Assembly: GCF_019795295.1 (NCBI RefSeq)
Contig: NZ_JAIMCG010000014.1
Span: 1 to 64,000 of the forward strand
DNA: 64,000 bases
Source: Cupriavidus sp. AU9028
GTDB taxonomy: Bacteria > Pseudomonadota > Gammaproteobacteria > Burkholderiales > Burkholderiaceae
Reading direction: 5' to 3'
Under the pieces are notes generated by a model, which was given only the letters and a program-made list of their open reading frames with translations, had not been told where the DNA came from and searched no databases. Shown piece by piece: positions 7,874 to 17,736 of this stretch (position 1 is its first letter; the number at the start of each line of letters is the position of its first letter). Made by a program: the position numbers and the translations under genes.

Positions 7874-8326
7874 ATGGCCCGTTCCTCTTCTACTACCCGC
7901 GCCCAGCTGGAAAAGCAGGACTTCGAGGCGCTGTCCGATTTCCGTTACCAGCTGCGCCGTTTCCTGCGGTTCTCGGAGGATGCCGCCCGCCAGGAGGGCA
8001 TCACGGCGCAGCAATACCTGCTGCTGCTGCATATTCGCGGCTTCCCTGGCCGTGACTGGGCTTCGATCGGAGAGCTGGCCGAGCGGCTGCAGGCGCGGCA
8101 GCACGGCGTGGTGGCGCTGGTGAACCGCTGCGAGGCAGCTGGCCTGGTGCGCCGCCGCGTCAATCCGGATGACCGACGCGTGGTGCAGGTGCACCTGCTG
8201 GCCAAGGGCGAGCGGTGCCTGAACCGTTTGGCGATGCTGCATCGTACCGAGCTGGAGTCCCTGCGCGACACCTTCCGCATCGCGCGGCTGACGGCCTTCA
8301 ACGACGAGGGCCTGGGCCGCCAGTGA
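7874..8326 (+). CDS. MarR-family transcriptional regulator
   Basis: A 150-residue dimeric winged-helix regulator. QEGITAQQYLLLLHI, IGELAERLQARQHGVVALVNRCEAAGLV (recognition helix) and NPDDRRVVQVHL (wing with the conserved Asp-Asp-Arg) are all in place. Such proteins usually repress nearby or own genes in response to phenolic ligands or oxidants. A TATAAT at 7806-7811 is a plausible -10 element about 60 bases upstream, but no good -35 accompanies it. It is divergent from the YggT gene and 200 bases from the phospholipase-type gene. Confidence 0.9.
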   Translation: MARSSSTTRAQLEKQDFEALSDFRYQLRRFLRFSEDAARQEGITAQQYLLLLHIRGFPGRDWASIGELAERLQARQHGVVALVNRCEAAGLVRRRVNPDDRRVVQVHLLAKGERCLNRLAMLHRTELESLRDTFRIARLTAFNDEGLGRQ

Positions 8327-8525
8327 GCGGCTGACGACGGACCGTGTAGGCGAATTCCGACGCAGGCCGGCGAAGGCCTGCGGACGGCAGCCGCGCCGCG
8401 CGCTTGCGATACTTCTGAGGATGCGCCCCAACGCGCGTGCTCTGCAGCGCGTTCCCTTGACCGGCGTTCGGCACGCGCCCTGCGCTGCCCCGCCGGCGGG
8501 CGTCCCAGGATCCACGATCGCCAAC

Positions 8526-10886
8526 ATGAACGCCGAAACCGTCCCTCGAGACGCACACCTCCCGTCTTCGCCCGAGCCGGCCGCCGCGGCAGTGCCCGGC
8601 GGCGCGGCTGCGCGGCCTGCCGGCGAGGCGGCATTGCCCGGTGGGCAACGCCTGCTGCAGCCGGGACGAAACTGCTGGCGCGTCGAGCGAGCGTCGCGCT
8701 TCGGCATGCTGGTCGATGGCGACAACTATTTTCGCGCGCTGAGGAAGTCGCTGATCGAGGCGCAGCACACCGTGTTCATCCTCGGCTGGGATATCGACAG
8801 CCGCTGCCGGCTGGTGCCCGGCGGAGCCAACGACGGCTTTCCCGCCGGCCTGCGCGATTTTCTCGATGCGCTGGTGCGCCGCAGGCGCCGGTTGCGCATC
8901 TACGTGCTGAGCTGGGATTTCGCCATGGTGTATGCCATGGAGCGGGAATGGTTGCCCGCGGTCAAGCTCGACTGGCGCACGCATCGCCGCCTGTCGTTCC
9001 GGCTCGACGGCAAGCATCCGGTCAGCGCGTCGCATCATCAGAAGCTGGTGGTGATCGATCACGCGGTCGCCTATACCGGCGGGCTGGACCTGACCCGCTG
9101 TCGCTGGGACACCTGCAGTCATGCCCATGACGAGCCGCTGCGCGTGGATCCGGACGGCAAGCCGTACGGCGCGTTCCACGACGTGCAGGCGGTGATCGAG
9201 GGCGACGCCGCGCGTGCGCTGGGCGAACTCGCGGCGCAGCGCTGGCGGCGCGCCACGGGCCGGCCGCCGCGCACACCGCGCCAGCCGTATGCCGTCTCCC
9301 CGCGCCTGTGGCCGGAAGGCGTCGAGCCCGAACTGACCGATATCGACGTGGGCATCGCCCGGACCGCGCCTGCCTACGACGGCGAGCCCGGCGTGGGCGA
9401 AATCCGCGCGCTGCATCTGGACGCGATCGCCTCGGCTCGCCACACGCTGTATCTGGAGAACCAGTACTTCAGTTCAGGGCTGATCGCCGAAGCGCTGGCG
9501 CAGCGGTTGCCCGAAGAGGACGGACCTGAAGTCGTGCTCGTTTCGCGCCGCAGCGAAAGCGGCTGGCTGGAAGAGCACAGCATGGGCATCCTGCGGGCGC
9601 GAGCGCATCGCAAGCTGCGCGCGGTAGACGAGCACCACCGCTACCGTCTCTACTATCCGCATGTTCCCGCCGTCCCGGTCGACGGCGCCACGCAGGAGCA
9701 GGCCGACGCCGTGGCACGGCAGGGCATCAATGTCCATAGCAAGGTGATGATCGTCGACGACAGCCTCATCACCATCGGTTCGGCGAATCTGAACAATCGC
9801 TCGATGGGCCTGGACACCGAATGCAATGTGGTGATCGAGTCCGGCGGCGATCCGCGCATTGCCCAGGCGATTCGGCGGATGCGGGCGCGCCTGGTCGGCG
9901 AGCATCTGGGGGTGGAGCCGGCTGAGCTGGAGCAGGCCCACGCCGCCGGCGAGCCGCTGCACACGACCATCGCCCGTCTGCATACCTCCGGCGGCCGGAC
10001 GCTGGAAGCGTTCGACCCCCCGCTGCCGAAGGACCTGGATGCCGCACTGCCGGACGCGCGTCTCATCGACCCGATCGAGCCGATCGACCCGGACGGGCTG
10101 GTCGATGATTTCCTGACGCACGAGGACCGCCCGCGGGTGGTCAGCCGCATGACGCTGCTGATCGCCCTGCTGGCCACGTTTGCCGCGCTGGCGGCGGCGT
10201 GGCGCTATACGCCACTGGCCGAATGGGCCGACTTCCGGCGCGTGCTCGGGCTGGTCGAGCGGATCGAGCAGATGCCGCTGGCGCCGCTGGCGGTGATCGC
10301 CGGCTTTGTCGGCGCGGGGTTGCTGATGGTGCCGGTCACGCTGCTGATCGTCGTTACCGTGGTGGTGTTCGGGCCGGTGCGCGGGGCGCTGTTCGCGCTG
10401 TGCGGGGTGGCGCTGAGCGCCGCGGTCGGCTACGGCATCGGGCGGTTCGCCGGACGGGACGCGGTGCGGCGCTATGGCGGCAAGCGGCTCAATGCCCTGA
10501 GCCAGCAGGTCGGACAGCACGGTCTGCTGGCGATGATCGTGCTGCGCCTGGTGCCCGTGGCGCCTTTCACGCTGGTCAACCTGGTGGTCGGCGCATCGCG
10601 CATCAGCTTCCGGGACTGCATGCTCGGCACGCTGATCGGCATGACACCCGGTATCGTCATCGGCGCGTCGCTGGTGGACCGGATCGCCGCGGTGGCCCGC
10701 AATCCCAATCCCGTCACCATCGCCCTGCTGGTGCTGGTGCTGCTCGTGCCTGCCGCGGTGCTGTGGCTGCTGCGCCGGCGGCGGCGTGCCACCGCTGCGA
10801 AGTCCGGGGCGGCGCCCGGCGAAAACAAACAAGCTCCGGTGCCGGACGGCGAACCAGGCCGCGCCAGCACCGGTGGACGCGCATGA
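8526..10886 (+). CDS. PLD-type phosphatidyltransferase fused to a VTT (DedA/TVP38-like) membrane domain
   Basis: About 786 residues with two parts. Residues 60-530 hold two HKD motifs of the phospholipase D superfamily: SASHHQKLVVIDHAVAYTGG (near 171) and NVHSKVMIVDDSLITIGSAN (near 402), each ending in a strand as in cardiolipin synthases. From about 545 the protein has five to six hydrophobic helices with FGPVRGALFAL and LRLVPVAPFTLVN, the VTT/SNARE-associated signature. The start is uncertain (ATG 8421 is also in frame; neither has a good ribosome site). The stop overlaps the next start as ATGA, implying translational coupling. The likely role is membrane phospholipid synthesis or remodelling. 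Confidence 0.88.
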   Translation: MNAETVPRDAHLPSSPEPAAAAVPGGAAARPAGEAALPGGQRLLQPGRNCWRVERASRFGMLVDGDNYFRALRKSLIEAQHTVFILGWDIDSRCRLVPGGANDGFPAGLRDFLDALVRRRRRLRIYVLSWDFAMVYAMEREWLPAVKLDWRTHRRLSFRLDGKHPVSASHHQKLVVIDHAVAYTGGLDLTRCRWDTCSHAHDEPLRVDPDGKPYGAFHDVQAVIEGDAARALGELAAQRWRRATGRPPRTPRQPYAVSPRLWPEGVEPELTDIDVGIARTAPAYDGEPGVGEIRALHLDAIASARHTLYLENQYFSSGLIAEALAQRLPEEDGPEVVLVSRRSESGWLEEHSMGILRARAHRKLRAVDEHHRYRLYYPHVPAVPVDGATQEQADAVARQGINVHSKVMIVDDSLITIGSANLNNRSMGLDTECNVVIESGGDPRIAQAIRRMRARLVGEHLGVEPAELEQAHAAGEPLHTTIARLHTSGGRTLEAFDPPLPKDLDAALPDARLIDPIEPIDPDGLVDDFLTHEDRPRVVSRMTLLIALLATFAALAAAWRYTPLAEWADFRRVLGLVERIEQMPLAPLAVIAGFVGAGLLMVPVTLLIVVTVVVFGPVRGALFALCGVALSAAVGYGIGRFAGRDAVRRYGGKRLNALSQQVGQHGLLAMIVLRLVPVAPFTLVNLVVGASRISFRDCMLGTLIGMTPGIVIGASLVDRIAAVARNPNPVTIALLVLVLLVPAAVLWLLRRRRRATAAKSGAAPGENKQAPVPDGEPGRASTGGRA

Positions 10887-11773
10887 CGACGACGTTGCCT
10901 CCTTCCCGAAACGGCCCCCCTTCCACGCTGGCGACCGCCGACGCGCCCGAGATCGAGGCGAACGACACGCTCCAGCCGGCGACCCTGCCCATCGGCGAAC
11001 TCCCGGAGCCGCCACGCACCGCTCCGCCGCCCGCTGCCCATGCGGGCATCGTGGTGGCCAGCTACAACATCCACGGCGGCATCGGCGTCGATGGCCGCTT
11101 CCTGCCCAAGCGTATCGCGCGTGTGCTGGCCGAGCTGGATGCCGATATCGTCGCGCTGCAGGAGGTCGAGTCGCGTACGACCGGCTTCGACATGCTCGGC
11201 TATCTGCGCGATGCGACCGGGTATCACGCCATCCCTGGCCCGACGCTGATTCGTCCGGACGGGGAATACGGCAATGCGCTGCTGACCCGCTTCCCGCCGT
11301 CCCGGGTGCGCCAGATCGACCTGAGCGTGGACAGTCATGAGCCCCGGGGTGCCATCGACGCGACGCTCAGCTGCCGGCTGGGCCGGGAACCCGTGCCACT
11401 GCGCGTGATTGCCACGCACCTGGGACTGTGGCCCGGGGAGCGGCGCATTCAGGTGCGGCGCCTGCTGACGTCGCTGGCCGAGCAGCGGGGCCTGGGCACC
11501 GTACTGCTGGGCGACGTCAACGAATGGTTCCTGTGGGGAAGGCCGCTGCGCTGGCTGCACGCCTATTTCGAGGGTGCGCCGCACGTGGCGACATTCCCTT
11601 CCCGCCTGCCGCTATTCGCGCTGGACCGGATCTGGAGTTCGCCGCGGGCATTGCTGGCCTCGATTCGCCGGCACGAGAGTCCGCTGGCGCGTCTTGCTTC
11701 CGACCATCTGCCGCTGGTCGCCGCGCTCTCGCTGGACGAGACCCATCTTCCGCCGGCGCAGAACTGGCCCTGA
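10883..11773 (+). CDS. Endonuclease/exonuclease/phosphatase (EEP) family protein
   Basis: A 296-residue EEP-fold phosphoesterase. The motifs VVASYNIHGGIG, DIVALQEVE (metal-binding Glu), THLGLWPGERRIQ, VLLGDVNEW (Asp/Asn) and SDHLPLVA (C-terminal Asp-His) appear in family order. A Pro/Ala-rich tail of about 50 residues precedes the domain. Overlapping start and stop codons with the PLD-VTT gene show that the two products are made together. EEP proteins in this setting are often called metal-dependent hydrolases; a phospholipid head-group or phosphodiester substrate would fit the partner, but this is inference. Confidence 0.87.
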   Translation: MTTTLPPSRNGPPSTLATADAPEIEANDTLQPATLPIGELPEPPRTAPPPAAHAGIVVASYNIHGGIGVDGRFLPKRIARVLAELDADIVALQEVESRTTGFDMLGYLRDATGYHAIPGPTLIRPDGEYGNALLTRFPPSRVRQIDLSVDSHEPRGAIDATLSCRLGREPVPLRVIATHLGLWPGERRIQVRRLLTSLAEQRGLGTVLLGDVNEWFLWGRPLRWLHAYFEGAPHVATFPSRLPLFALDRIWSSPRALLASIRRHESPLARLASDHLPLVAALSLDETHLPPAQNWP

Positions 11774-11822
11774 GCCGGCGCTGAGCCGGCCCCGAGCCCC
11801 TGCGTCGGGTCCGGGTCCCGGT

Positions 11823-12830
11823 TCAGCCGTCCCGGTAGGCGTCCAGGCGGTTGTACAGCGTCTTGAGGCTGATGCCCAGCGCGTGGGCGGCCCGACGCTT
11901 GTCGCCGTCGAAGCGCGCCAGCGTGGCGAGGATCAGGCCGCGCTGCGCATCGGCCAGCGTGGTGCCGATGCGCACGTTCAGAACGCCGTCGGCAGCGGTC
12001 GGCAGCGGCGGCTGCGAGGCGATATTGGGATTGGGTAGCTCGATGACGCGGTCGGCGAGGATGAAGGCGCGATAGACGGTATTGCGCAGCTCCCGCACAT
12101 TGCCGGGCCAGCCGTACTGGCACAGCCGGTCCAGCGCACTGGCCGAGAACACCTTGTCGGTGCCTTCGGCCGCGTTCAGCTCGGAAAGGAAATGCCGCGC
12201 GAGGGGCACGATGTCCTCCTTGCGCTCGCGCAGCGGCGGGATATGCAGGGGCACCACCGCCAGCCGGTACAGCAGATCCTCGCGCAGCACGCCGCTGCGC
12301 ACCGCTTCCAGCGGATCGCGGTTGGTCGCGGAAACGATGCGCACGTCGCATACCACCTGCTGGTCCCCGCCCACCCGGTGGAAGGTCCGGGTCTCAAGCA
12401 CCCGCAGCAGCTTGATCTGCATGTCCGCTGCCATCTCGGTGACTTCGTCGAGAAACAGGGTCCCGCCATGGGCCTGCTCGAAGTAGCCGGCCTTCTGCTG
12501 GACGGCGCCCGTGAAGCCGCCCTTCTCGTGGCCGAACAGTTCGGATTCGATCAGCGTGGGCGTGATGGCGCCGCAATTGACGGCGATGAAGGGCTTGTCG
12601 CGACGGTTGCTGCGCTCGTGGATGGCGCGCGCCACCAGTTCCTTGCCGGTGCCGCTCTCGCCGACGGCCAGCATGGCAACGTCGGTGGCGGCAACCCGTG
12701 GAATCTGCTCGAGCAGCCGCCGCATGGCAGGCGAAGTACTTTGCCATAGCAAGGCAAAATCGTCCCGCGCGGGCTCACGATGGCGGGGGCGCAGCGTGTC
12801 GGGCAATTCTTGTGTTGTGCTGGTCGACAT
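11823..12830 (-). CDS. Sigma-54 activator without receiver domain (AAA+ and Fis HTH)
   Basis: A 335-residue enhancer-binding protein with no sensory domain, only about 35 N-terminal residues before the AAA+ core. Walker A is GESGTGKE and Walker B is [11 protein letters not shown]. The sigma-54 contact loop reads GGFTGA, where GAFTGA is usual. SATNRDP and the [11 protein letters not shown] arginine-finger region follow, and a Fis-type helix-turn-helix ([18 protein letters not shown]) ends the protein. Similar to the central and C-terminal parts of the divergent response regulator at 13307, suggesting an old duplication with loss of the receiver. Without a sensor domain its activity must be set by amount or by a partner. 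Confidence 0.88.
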   Translation of the reverse strand: MSTSTTQELPDTLRPRHREPARDDFALLWQSTSPAMRRLLEQIPRVAATDVAMLAVGESGTGKELVARAIHERSNRRDKPFIAVNCGAITPTLIESELFGHEKGGFTGAVQQKAGYFEQAHGGTLFLDEVTEMAADMQIKLLRVLETRTFHRVGGDQQVVCDVRIVSATNRDPLEAVRSGVLREDLLYRLAVVPLHIPPLRERKEDIVPLARHFLSELNAAEGTDKVFSASALDRLCQYGWPGNVRELRNTVYRAFILADRVIELPNPNIASQPPLPTAADGVLNVRIGTTLADAQRGLILATLARFDGDKRRAAHALGISLKTLYNRLDAYRDG

Positions 12831-13306
12831 GAAGCGTTGGCAGGGCGGCAGGCGCAGTTGATTGAAAATCCGTCAGGACCGGTTCGGGGATTCCGCCGCT
12901 CCGTCTGGAGGCCGGCGATCGATAGTCCGACAGGCGGGGCGGGCCATCGGGACTCGCTGCCGGACTGCGCCGGGGAGTTGGGACGGTACCCGCCGACGTA
13001 CCCGCCGATGGGGCGGGGGCGGCGGTCTTCCTGGGCCGGCCATGGCGTCCCCACGGCAGCGGAAGGCTTGCAGGAAAACGCCCCGCACCGCAATGCTAGC
13101 GCCTGCCTGCGGCGTCCACCACTGCTTTTTGTCCGACAACGAAGTCGGCGATGTCAGACGGACACTGGTATGGTGTGGGTACGCCGTTGCATAGAATGTG
13201 GTGTGTTCAGGCACCGACGCGGTGCCTCCGGGCCTTGCACCTTCCCTTGCGGCCCTGCCTTATTCCACCATCCCGGCCGCTCCCCGGCCGGCGTCACTTC
13301 AAGCCT
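12831..13306. other. Divergent control region between two sigma-54 activators
   Basis: These 476 bases separate two divergent regulators. They include a tandem 12-mer (GTACCCGCCGAC then GTACCCGCCGAT, near 12987-13010), a G-rich run at about 13010-13025, and a possible sigma-54 promoter near 13176. No convincing small gene is seen. Confidence 0.45.
13176..13191 (+). promoter_or_regulatory. Possible sigma-54 promoter
   Basis: TGGGTAC, four bases, then TTGCA gives the GG-N10-GC spacing of -24/-12 elements. It lies about 115 bases before the response regulator start. The -12 box is exact and the -24 box partial. Confidence 0.35.
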
Positions 13307-14716
13307 ATGCCTCACATCCTGATCGTCGATGACGACGAGAATACCTGTGCAGCACTGGCCGAGATTGCCGCGGCGGAGGGCTTCACGGCCGCCACTGCTG
13401 GAGATCTGCGCGAAGCCTGCCTCCAGATCGGCTGGCAGATGCCGGATGCGGTACTGGCTGACCTCAAGCTGCCCGACGGCGACGGCAAGGACCTGTTCAA
13501 GGAGGTCGGCTCGGCCGGCGTCGACATCATCCTGATGACCGGCTATGCCAGCGTGGAGAGCGCCGTCGACGCGCTGCGCCTGGGCGCCACCGATTATCTG
13601 GTCAAGCCCATCAATGTCGCGCGCCTGCAGACCGTGCTCAAGCGCATTGCCACGACGGGGGACCTCAAGGCCGAGGTCCGGTCGCTGCGCGGCGAACTGC
13701 GTCGCTACGGGCGTTTCGGCCGGCTGCTGGGCAGCTCGGAAGCCATGCAGGCGGTCTATGACCAGATCGGCAAGGTCGCGCCGACCGAGGCGACGGTGCT
13801 GCTGGTCGGCGAAAGCGGTACCGGCAAGGAACTGGCGGCGCAAACGGTGCACGAGTTGTCGCCGCGCCGGCGGCAGCCCTTCCTCGCCGTCAACTGCGGT
13901 GCGATTTCCCCCAACCTGATCGAATCGGAAATGTTCGGTCACGAGCGCGGCAGTTTCACCGGGGCCGAACGGCAGCACAAGGGCTATTTCGAACGCGCGG
14001 CCGGCGGTACGCTCTTTCTCGATGAAATCACCGAGATGCCGATCGAGCTGCAGGTCAAGCTGCTGCGGGTGCTCGAAGCCGGCACCTTCATGCGGGTGGG
14101 CACCAACCGGGAGCTGCGGGCCGACGTGCGCGTGGTGGCGGCGACCAACCGCAATCCCGAGGAGGCGGTGGCCGAGGGCAAGCTGCGCGCCGACCTGTAT
14201 CACCGGCTCAATGTCTTTCCGATCGAGCTGCCTCCCCTGCGCGGCCGCGGCGAGGATGTGGTGCAGCTGGCCAACGCGTTCCTGGACCAGCTCAATGCGG
14301 AGCACGGCACGCAGCGTCACTTCGGCCCTGAGGTGCAGGCCAACCTGCGGCTGCATTCCTGGCCAGGCAACGTGCGGGAGTTGCGCAATTTCGTCCAGCG
14401 CGCCTTCATCATGGCCGAAGGCGACCTGATAGCCGAATCGCCGGTACCGCTGCAGGCCGCGGCTTCCCAGGTCCCCGCGACGGCCATCGTGACGGTGCCG
14501 GTTGGCATGTCCCTGGCCGACGCGGACCGCGAGTTGATCTTCGCCACGCTCGAGCAATGCGCCGGGGTGAAGAAACATGCGGCGGAAATTCTTGGTATCA
14601 GTTTGAAAACCCTTTACAACCGGCTCGAAGAGTACGCAGCGGGTGGCAAGCTGCCGGACTGGTTCAAGGGCGGTAATGGCAATGCCGCCCATGAGCGGCC
14701 GCCCGCGGCGAACTGA
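13307..14716 (+). CDS. NtrC-type sigma-54-dependent response regulator
   Basis: A 469-residue regulator. The receiver covers residues 1-120, with the acidic pair in VDDDE, phospho-acceptor Asp52 in [14 protein letters not shown], a Thr/Ser switch in LMTGYAS and Lys in YLVKPI. The AAA+ domain (about 140-375) has [14 protein letters not shown] (usual GAFTGA, near residue 215), [11 protein letters not shown] and [11 protein letters not shown]. The Fis-type HTH includes [22 protein letters not shown]. The start at 13307 gives [10 protein letters not shown]; the upstream frame is non-coding. It is followed after 281 bases by a kinase-like gene on the same strand that could be its partner, though that kinase looks inactive. 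Confidence 0.92.
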   Translation: MPHILIVDDDENTCAALAEIAAAEGFTAATAGDLREACLQIGWQMPDAVLADLKLPDGDGKDLFKEVGSAGVDIILMTGYASVESAVDALRLGATDYLVKPINVARLQTVLKRIATTGDLKAEVRSLRGELRRYGRFGRLLGSSEAMQAVYDQIGKVAPTEATVLLVGESGTGKELAAQTVHELSPRRRQPFLAVNCGAISPNLIESEMFGHERGSFTGAERQHKGYFERAAGGTLFLDEITEMPIELQVKLLRVLEAGTFMRVGTNRELRADVRVVAATNRNPEEAVAEGKLRADLYHRLNVFPIELPPLRGRGEDVVQLANAFLDQLNAEHGTQRHFGPEVQANLRLHSWPGNVRELRNFVQRAFIMAEGDLIAESPVPLQAAASQVPATAIVTVPVGMSLADADRELIFATLEQCAGVKKHAAEILGISLKTLYNRLEEYAAGGKLPDWFKGGNGNAAHERPPAAN

Positions 14717-14997
14717 GCCGCCGATCGCATCATTGGAAGCGCCTCCGGCCACCGTGCAAGGCTTCACCGCCGTGCCCGTGGCCGTCTCGATAACAACACA
14801 AAACAATAGACCGGCACGTGAAGCGCGCCCCCCGTTCGTCCCCGATCCAGCCGACTGCGCTGCAGGGCATGGCAGCCCGGGGCACGCCGCTTTCCGCCCG
14901 CTCCGGCGTCGGGAAGCGGCTGGCCCAAGGTATGCTTGGCCTCGGCATCTGGCCATGATCGCCGGCCCAAAGACGCTCTTCGACCGGTAGTTCCGTT

Positions 14998-15846
14998 ATG
15001 TTCAAGCAACCCTTTCCCTACGCCCGTGCAGACAGCACCCAGGGCGCCGAGCATTCGGGCGGTGCCCTTGCCGCCGCCATTGAGGAATCTGAAGCCGACG
15101 TCGACACGGCGACGGAAGTGGTCGCGCTGATCGATCAGATCTCGCACGACCTGCGCTCGGCGCTCAATGGCGTGCAAAGCTGGGCATACGTCCTCGATCA
15201 ATCGCTGGATACGCCTCCGGCGCCGGCGCAGCGCGCGCTGTCGGGCCTGCGTACCGCGATGCAGCAGCAGGTCGTGCTGATCCAGCATCTGGAAGAATCG
15301 GTGCGGCTGCTGGCCGATGACAGCAAGCCGCAATGGCAGCCGGTCAACCTGGCCGCCACGCTGGCCGAGGCAATCGAGTCGGTTCGTCCGCTCGCCCAGG
15401 CGCGCCGGGTCGAACTCGCCGAGGTCATCGATCGCGACCCTGGCGGCTCCTCGAACCTGGTGATCCAGGCCGATCCGCGCCGGCTGGAGCCGATGCTGCG
15501 GCATCTGCTGCTGCATTGCCTCAAGCAGGTACGCACCGGCGATACCATCGTCGCGCACTTGCTCGCCTCGGCCGAAGAGGTCAAGTTGCGTATCACCGAA
15601 AGCCGGGCCAGCACCGAGCGGGTGCGCGAGCGCTTGCACGCGCTGACCGGTTTTTTCCGTCGGGAGCCGGCAAGCGGTGGCTCGCAGCCGCGTCAGAGTT
15701 CGGCATTGCTGCTTACCCGGCGCCTGAGCGAGTTGCACGGCGCGGCCCTCGTTGCAGAAGACGACTGCCCGGACCTGGCTGGCGCAGAGCAGGCAAGCGC
15801 GTGCATCAGTATCGTGTTTCCCCGCAATCCGGCCGACGACGCCTGA
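14998..15846 (+). CDS. Degenerate histidine-kinase-like protein
   Basis: A 282-residue soluble protein. Residues 40-100 look like a HisKA dimerisation helix with phospho-acceptor His in LIDQISHDLRSALNGVQSWA. The region where an ATPase domain should follow reads RLEPMLRHLLLHCLKQVRTG. It keeps the helix pattern of an N box but lacks the catalytic Asn, and no DxGxG (G1) or GTGLGL (G2) motif is visible. There is no input domain and no membrane segment. It may be a phosphotransfer or decoy partner for the upstream response regulator rather than an active kinase. The start is ATG 14998 with a weak ribosome site. Confidence 0.7.
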   Translation: MFKQPFPYARADSTQGAEHSGGALAAAIEESEADVDTATEVVALIDQISHDLRSALNGVQSWAYVLDQSLDTPPAPAQRALSGLRTAMQQQVVLIQHLEESVRLLADDSKPQWQPVNLAATLAEAIESVRPLAQARRVELAEVIDRDPGGSSNLVIQADPRRLEPMLRHLLLHCLKQVRTGDTIVAHLLASAEEVKLRITESRASTERVRERLHALTGFFRREPASGGSQPRQSSALLLTRRLSELHGAALVAEDDCPDLAGAEQASACISIVFPRNPADDA

Positions 15847-15863
15847 CTGCATCGCGAACTTGA

Positions 15864-16484
<621 letters not shown>

Positions 16485-16576
16485 CTCGCACAGCCGGGGC
16501 TGCGCCACTGCCCACGCTTCCCATCGCTCCCTGCTTCGCGGGACGCCAACACGTCAAACCGATCGAAGGAGTCAGC

Positions 16577-17152
16577 ATGTCACTGATCATCGCCGGACGC
16601 TTTGATACCTTTCCCCAGGCCGAAGCCGCCGCCAGCCAGCTGTTCTCGCGCGGGTTCGCCGAGGACGATGTCACGTTGTTCTTCGTCAATCCTCCGGGCC
16701 AGCATGGGAGCTTTCCCATCGGTGGCGATGTGGCGGCCGATCATGGCGCCCACAAGTCCGGCGGCGGAGCGGGGCGAGGCATCGTGATCGGCGCGATCGG
16801 CGGCGCGGTGGTCGGTGCCGTCGCGGTCGCGATGATGCAGGCCTCGGTGTTGGTACTGGCGCTGGCCACCGGCCTGGGCGCCTATCTGGGCTCGCTGGTA
16901 GGCGCGCTTGCCATGACCCGCGATCCCGAGCGGGTCCCGTCGGCCCCGGCGAACCGCGAGCAGGTCAAGGCCGAGCGTGACGCCGGTGTGCTGCTTGCCG
17001 TCCACGTCGACGCGCAGACGCGCGAGGTCGCCGCGGAAGTGCTGCGGGCGGCCGGGGCCAAGGATGTCGAACGGGCGCACGGGCGATGGAGCGAGGGCCG
17101 CTGGGTCGATTTCGACCCGCTGACGCCCCCGGTCCCGGCAAGCCGCCCCTGA
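16577..17152 (+). CDS. Hypothetical protein with glycine-zipper membrane segments
   Basis: A 191-residue protein of unknown function. The first 60 residues (IIAGRFDTFPQAEAAASQLF, then FAEDDVTLFFVNP) resemble the small alpha/beta module found in general-stress proteins. Residues 73-118 form two close hydrophobic helices with Gly repeats (GRGIVIGAIGGAVVGAVA) typical of glycine zippers. The C-terminal part (GVLLAVHVDAQTREVAAEVL) looks like a second alpha/beta half. AAGGAG six bases before the ATG fixes the start. Probably anchored in the inner membrane. Confidence 0.7.
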   Translation: MSLIIAGRFDTFPQAEAAASQLFSRGFAEDDVTLFFVNPPGQHGSFPIGGDVAADHGAHKSGGGAGRGIVIGAIGGAVVGAVAVAMMQASVLVLALATGLGAYLGSLVGALAMTRDPERVPSAPANREQVKAERDAGVLLAVHVDAQTREVAAEVLRAAGAKDVERAHGRWSEGRWVDFDPLTPPVPASRP

Positions 17153-17228
17153 ATTGCGTTGCAACACGTTGCGCGGTGGCTTCGCCCCGCGATCATGCAG
17201 TCCCCGCTTTCGGAAGGAGGAAGTCCAG

Positions 17229-17684
17229 ATGAACCCAATCGACAATCCCCAGGGCCGTGCGCCGAGCGGCGCTGCCATCGTCGGCGATCTCGACGGTCAT
17301 TCGGAGGGGCCGGGCCCCTTCGTGATGGCTGCCGACACGCTGGAGGGCAATCCCGTCATCGGCCCGGGCGGCGAGGATCTCGGCACCATCGACCACATCA
17401 TGCTGGACGTGCAGGGAGGCCGGGTGGCTTACGCCGTGCTGTCGTTCGGCGGCTTCCTTGGGATCGGCGAGAAGCTGTTCGCTGTCCCGTGGTCGGCGCT
17501 GACGCTGGACACGCGGCGCAAGTGTTTCGTGCTCGGCGTGGACAAGGAGAAGCTGAAGGCAGCGCCGGGCTTCGACAAGGATCACTGGCCCGCGATGGCC
17601 GACCCGCAATGGGCGACCAGCATTCATCAGTATTACGGGGCCTCGCCGTACTGGAAGGAAGAGTCTTACGATCCGTGGGCTTGA
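17229..17684 (+). CDS. PRC-barrel domain protein
   Basis: A 151-residue soluble protein with one PRC-barrel. The strands run GNPVIGPGGEDLGTIDHIML, GRVAYAVLSFGGFLGIGEKL, FAVPWSALTLD and CFVLGVDKEKL, as in stand-alone PRC-barrel proteins (photosynthetic reaction-centre H subunit/RimM type fold). The C-terminal 35 residues are Trp/Tyr/Pro-rich. Such proteins are common in stress-related loci of Burkholderiales. A strong AGGAGG precedes the ATG by about eight bases. It converges on the Ku gene with a 52-base gap. Confidence 0.82.
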   Translation: MNPIDNPQGRAPSGAAIVGDLDGHSEGPGPFVMAADTLEGNPVIGPGGEDLGTIDHIMLDVQGGRVAYAVLSFGGFLGIGEKLFAVPWSALTLDTRRKCFVLGVDKEKLKAAPGFDKDHWPAMADPQWATSIHQYYGASPYWKEESYDPWA

Positions 17685-17736
17685 TGGTCTTGGCCGCGCT
17701 CAAGGCCTCTTTCCCCCGCACCCGCCGTGGCTGACG

